From Ceratodon purpureus (Eukaryota > Streptophyta > Bryopsida > Pseudoditrichales > Ditrichaceae), in the NCBI GenBank assembly GCA_014871385.1, contig CM026426.1:21628573-21692572 (forward strand): a stretch of 64,000 bases of DNA, given 5' to 3'. Below are positions 59,736-64,000 of the stretch, in pieces. Position 1 is the first letter of the stretch. Every line of letters begins with the position of its first letter. The notes under the pieces are model-generated. The model was not told the origin of the DNA. It ran no database searches and worked only from the letters and a program-made list of their open reading frames with translations. Made by a program: the position numbers and the translations under genes.

Positions 59736-59876
59736 CACTAGTGGAAAGGGTGGACAACTACACCAAAGATGAACACCAAAAACTGCCCAATTACACCAAA
59801 AATTTCAAATTTTTGGTGTAATTGGGCACTTTTTGGTGTTCATCTTTGGTGTAGTTGTCCACCCTTTCCACTAGTG
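59736..59876. mobile_element. CACTA-type MITE, 141 bp, AGG target duplication
   Basis: A near-perfect palindrome along its whole length: starts CACTAGTGGAAAGGGTGGAC, ends with the exact complement, and the arms meet at an AATTTCAAATTT centre. AGG flanks both sides (59733-59735, 59877-59879), a 3-bp CACTA duplication. Same family as the MITE at 26581 and the large element ending at 8809. The high arm identity suggests a recent insertion. Confidence 0.92.
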
Positions 59877-59879
59877 AGG

Positions 59880-62800
59880 TCAATTCTCATATTGTCATGG
59901 AGTAATAAGTCCAAGAAGCAATCAGAATGAATAGAAAATATTACTCATTAATTGTATTAGCATTTTACGATAAAATGCCTTAAATTACTAAATTAACAAA
60001 TTTTTATTTTTTTTTCTTTCTTCGTGGGGAAGGACGGAATTTCCATTGCAAGTAAAGAAAGTACAGCGTCGCACAACTCAACTCAAAGATTTTCAGGGTT
60101 AAGTGTCTTGATAATTTTTAGATTCTAATCGTACATGCGGAAAGATAGTTTATTCATCAAATGCGAATTTTTTCAAATCTTTCTCAAAAATTTCAAAATA
60201 TATTCTACGGTTGTCACACATACTTGAGTACATACTTGAGTACATACTTAGATAGCTCACCATTCCTACAGAAATTCACACTCGATAATAATTTAAAAAT
60301 GAAGTCCTAGCCCTCTAATAATTTTAGATTTATTATATGATCTAGTTTATAATTTATAAAATATTTGGTTTAAATTTATTAAAATTAATAAATTTTTATA
60401 TTAATAAATTTGTATATCCATAAAATAATATTTTTAATAAATTCTTTACCACAAACACTTTAAAAATATTAAAAAATTTGTTTGATTATTTTCAGTGATT
60501 CTTAATATAGATAATTTAGAATTAAATCTTGAACTTAGAACATAAGGCATTGATTCTCCATTCAATAATCATAAATTACATTTATTTAAACCATATTTTC
60601 TAATTTACCTCGTAATCCATGTATGAGAATGTCTTGTCATACATGTTACATATGTCAAGCGTTATTAATTTCATTTCACATTTATACTCAATAACTGGTG
60701 AAATCAACTCAAATAACATTCCTATCGTTTTTTTTTTGAGGCCAACATGATTTAAGGAACAACATATCTAAACCAACGATTAATTCAAGGGCTTCTTGCT
60801 TGGGTTTTAGAGGTCTGGAAGTTATATAATTTAAAAGAATACAAATTAATAGATTATTTATTTTTCAATTAATGCATATTATTCAATAAATTTATTTAAA
60901 GGTCTTTATTCAATTAAATCAAATTAAGTAATTCAATTCACCCAATTTATAAATTCAATTCATTCATTTTTCTAATTTATATACTTCATTTTTCCAATTC
61001 AATAAATTTGGAAAAATGAATTTTTCCCTACAAATACTTTATTTGGAAAACAAATTATAAATAAAGCGTTTAACATTTTAAAGCGTTTATATGGAAAACA
61101 AATTATAAATACTTTATTTTTCCCAACAAATTATAAATAAATGAATTTTTCCCTACAAATACTTTATTTTTTTGAATTCAGTTATATTATTTTATCCTCA
61201 AAGTTTTTTATGCGTTTTTGAATACAATGAATTTTTTTTGTTAAATGAATTTATTCATTTTCCTTAGTCAATTATTTTATTAAAGCGTTTAACTTTTTAA
61301 CAAAGAAAATCAGATAAATAGATATGATATATCATTTTTGATTTGATAAAATTAGTCACTAAACAGTAGATCACTACCGACAGATGTCATGTATAAATTA
61401 TTAAAAGTCAGGCATTCATTCAAACTTGAGTTTTCATATTAAAGACTACTTATGAATCGCTATGAATTGTTGAATTGAATAAACCTACCGCACATAAAGA
61501 GATCACTTACGCTGACTTATTTATCCTTAGAAGAGTACTAGAAATTTTGAAATTGCGATTTTCTAACTCACAAATATTCACTAGTTAGCATTTCACTTCA
61601 ATTGTGTGCATTTAAGTAGCAATGGCTATCTGGAGGTTGGATTTATACGTCGCCGATTGTTATCAACAATGTCATTTACAGTTTGTTTTTTAGACATAGT
61701 TTTTAGTTAATTATTACCAATACTAATTTTTAAGCAATTAAAGATTTTCAGACACTTACTACTTATTGTATAGCTAAAATAACGTTTCTTCTAACAAACA
61801 TTACAGAAAATAAAACCTTAATTTTAGATACGAACAAATTTATTATTTAGTTTTGGTAGTTACTAAGGAAAGAAAGGCTGCGAAGAAGGCTTTCCGTTGT
61901 ATGTTTAACTCTAAACAAACCGTTTGAATTTACATTTATTCATATTCAATGCAGAAACTTCCATTTTCTAAATTCCAGATTCATAATGAAACCATTAGCG
62001 GGATTGTAACTATATGTTTCCTATACAATAACAGCAAAAAATACAATCAGCAAATTTTGAAAGGACTACATTCAGATTTTACAGACCATTGCTAAGATTC
62101 TTCTAAATTAAATCAGATTAATAATACATCTTGTATTAACCACTATATTGAGTTCGCTCGGTGCACATCACAAAACCCTTATTGTTGTTTTTTAAGACGA
62201 TATTTTTTTTTTGTTTTTTTGTGAAGGGTTAAACAGACAATGAATCACGTTGTATTATCAACCAAAATTGACTATTGTAACATTTTTATTCAAATCAAAT
62301 TATAGCTCTTAAGATTCTACAAAATGCAATTTTCATTCGTATATTTAAGCTTACAAAAAGATATTAAAAATGAACAGATAGTGAGTTTTGATCCTCTTTA
62401 AAATATTTGTAATAACTACGTTGTTGTTTAATATTTGTTGAATTTGTTTAATTAGCAATACGCCATTAAGTTTGTAAAATCAAATATTATTTTATAGTCT
62501 CAAATCGCACATCATGCATATGATTTTGTAGTAAAACCGAATTTGTCATACAAACCAGGTTTTTCTTGGAATTAACCAAATCTTAATGTATGATTTGATA
62601 TAATTTTTTGTTTTATAAAACCACAATTTTTTAAAAACCAATTCCATTTAAAAATATAATATTTATTTAAAAGAATTTTGTTTCCAGCTTATTTTAGACC
62701 AAAAAACTATGGCTTAAGGTGTGTCAAGCTTTAATACAAGTATTATTTTGACATGTTTACGAAAGTACGATAAATGAAATTTACACATCTGGTTTAAAGC

Positions 62801-64000
62801 TCATGCTTATTGAAACACGTAGTCATTAAGTTTTTAAAAAAAATTAAAATGGTATAAACACGGGTCCTTCAAAATAATGAATATGAATGTGCACCGTGAA
62901 GAACATGAGGTGCAATCTAATTTAAAGGTCATGGTTATTGAAACACGTAGTCATTAGGTTCATTATCATTTTCGTATTTGGTTGAAATCTAGGTACTCAC
63001 GGATTTTATTTTTCATTTTATTTTTTATTTTTTATTTTATTTTATTTTAATTAATTTATTTTATTTACTTTTCTTGATTCATACACTAAATATTTTAGTA
63101 ATATATTTTTATGATAATTCTAATAAGAAAAATATTTATAAAGTGACGTTTAATAATTCAACTATTACATTCGATTCTTTCTAAAAATATAAAATTAATT
63201 GGATTTATTTGGTCAAGTGATTATTTAATGATATGAGATTCTTTGCATCGTAATTCCGTGATTTTGATAATTTAAAGTTTTATTTATTTTAAAGATTATA
63301 TGGACAATAAAGAAACGACTATAAAATCCAAAATTCATTGTGATCAATTCTAGCTACCTCGATATCGTTGTCTTGGATGAAAGTTAATGACTTGACAAGC
63401 AATGAGTCCGACGTATGACCTTTTGCCTTTATTCAAGCTTGTCTCACTCCGCTCCATGGATTGATTATATAATTATATGAGCATTAAGTTTTATTTGTGA
63501 GACTTAATTTAATCATTTACAACGCCGACACGATTGTACACCGGAGTTAATATTTTGTATTACTTTGCAATGGAATAAATTCACCTTTGCTATCAAAAAT
63601 TTAAAAACTTAAAAAAAAAAATAATAATAAAAAAAAATAATCTGTTACTCCTTTGCTTCATTAGTTACTCAGTTAACTGATTGTATTCTATTTAATAAAA
63701 AAATGCTTAAATAATCAAAAAATAAAAAATTTCAACAAAATAAAAACTCTCTCCATGCTTAAGAGCTTGGCATTCGTGTGTAATTTTCTTTTGTACAATT
63801 TGCTAAATTGGTGTATTAGTCATGTTATTAACCCCCTAACGTCCAACGAACCTGAATTGGGCTTCTGTGGCTGGATTTTGGGCTATAACTTTTTTTCTAC
63901 AAAGAATTACATTCTGAGCCCAACTAGAGAGTTGTGAGGAGTGAAGTTAGCTATCCAACGCACTTTACCAATCAAGAATCGAAGTCTCTAGTCAAAAGTT
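59880..64000. other. very AT-rich non-coding stretch
   Basis: No gene, RNA or complete element seen. Two or three retroposon-type tails (60005-60050 minus; 62190-62240 minus; 63545-63600 plus, with TTTGCAATGGAATAAATTCA). Short duplicated phrases occur, for example AAAGCGTTTA and TATGGAAAACAAATTATAAA near 61040-61140, and GGTCATGGTTATTGAAACAC near 62925 with a close copy near 62795. Confidence 0.55.

Noticed and set aside
63755-63937. 60-codon frame near the right edge
   Set aside because: Short, hydrophobic by AT-rich composition, and without motif.

Overview
The window reads as nuclear DNA of a land plant with a repeat-rich, AT-rich genome. I infer a seed-free plant (lycophyte, fern or bryophyte) rather than a flowering plant, but no single marker proves this. 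The evidence is one complete plant-type arginine decarboxylase gene without introns in its coding region, spliceosomal introns in several other genes, and many plant DNA transposons (CACTA, hAT, Stowaway-like) with tRNA-derived SINEs. Nothing looks bacterial: there are no operons and no ribosome binding sites.

Layout. 1-8809 is the right part of a large CACTA (En/Spm) element. It carries a TNP2-type transposase on the minus strand, cut by the window edge, a small minus-strand ORF, and a divergent multi-exon gene on the plus strand. It ends in a CACTAGTGG-type terminal repeat. 9789-11861 is arginine decarboxylase on the minus strand, followed upstream by a leader with a four-codon uORF, a CT/GA microsatellite, a TATA-like box and a GC-rich block. 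13.4-26.5 kb is mostly AT-rich non-coding DNA with a retroposed tail fragment, one CACTA-like end, a Stowaway-like MITE, a complete 1.4-kb non-autonomous hAT element with an 8-bp target duplication, and a minisatellite. 26756-31269 is a full-length, TTAA-flanked piggyBac element with a decayed transposase. 31.5-35 kb holds SINEs and two inverted-repeat elements. 36.2-39.4 kb is a broken coiled-coil/RING-like gene with an AT-hook. 41.7-46.0 kb is a broken multi-exon transposase of a family I cannot name. 46.9-49.2 kb is a decayed hAT-like (BED/TTF-type) transposase. 51.8-58.5 kb holds a second coiled-coil/RING-like gene, an acidic-tail gene and seven copies of a GGCGCC palindrome. 59.9-64 kb is AT-rich with no gene I can support apart from a small CACTA MITE at 59736-59876.

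How it fits together. The only clear host gene is arginine decarboxylase (arginine to agmatine, polyamine synthesis). Almost everything else is mobile DNA in decay, and most of the breaks are in-frame nonsense codons rather than frameshifts. The two CACTA MITEs (26581-26719 and 59736-59876) share their ends with the large CACTA element at the left edge, so parent and derivatives lie in one window. The most novel material is the plant piggyBac copy and the RING-like gene family with its cluster of TGGCGCCGGCGCCA palindromes.
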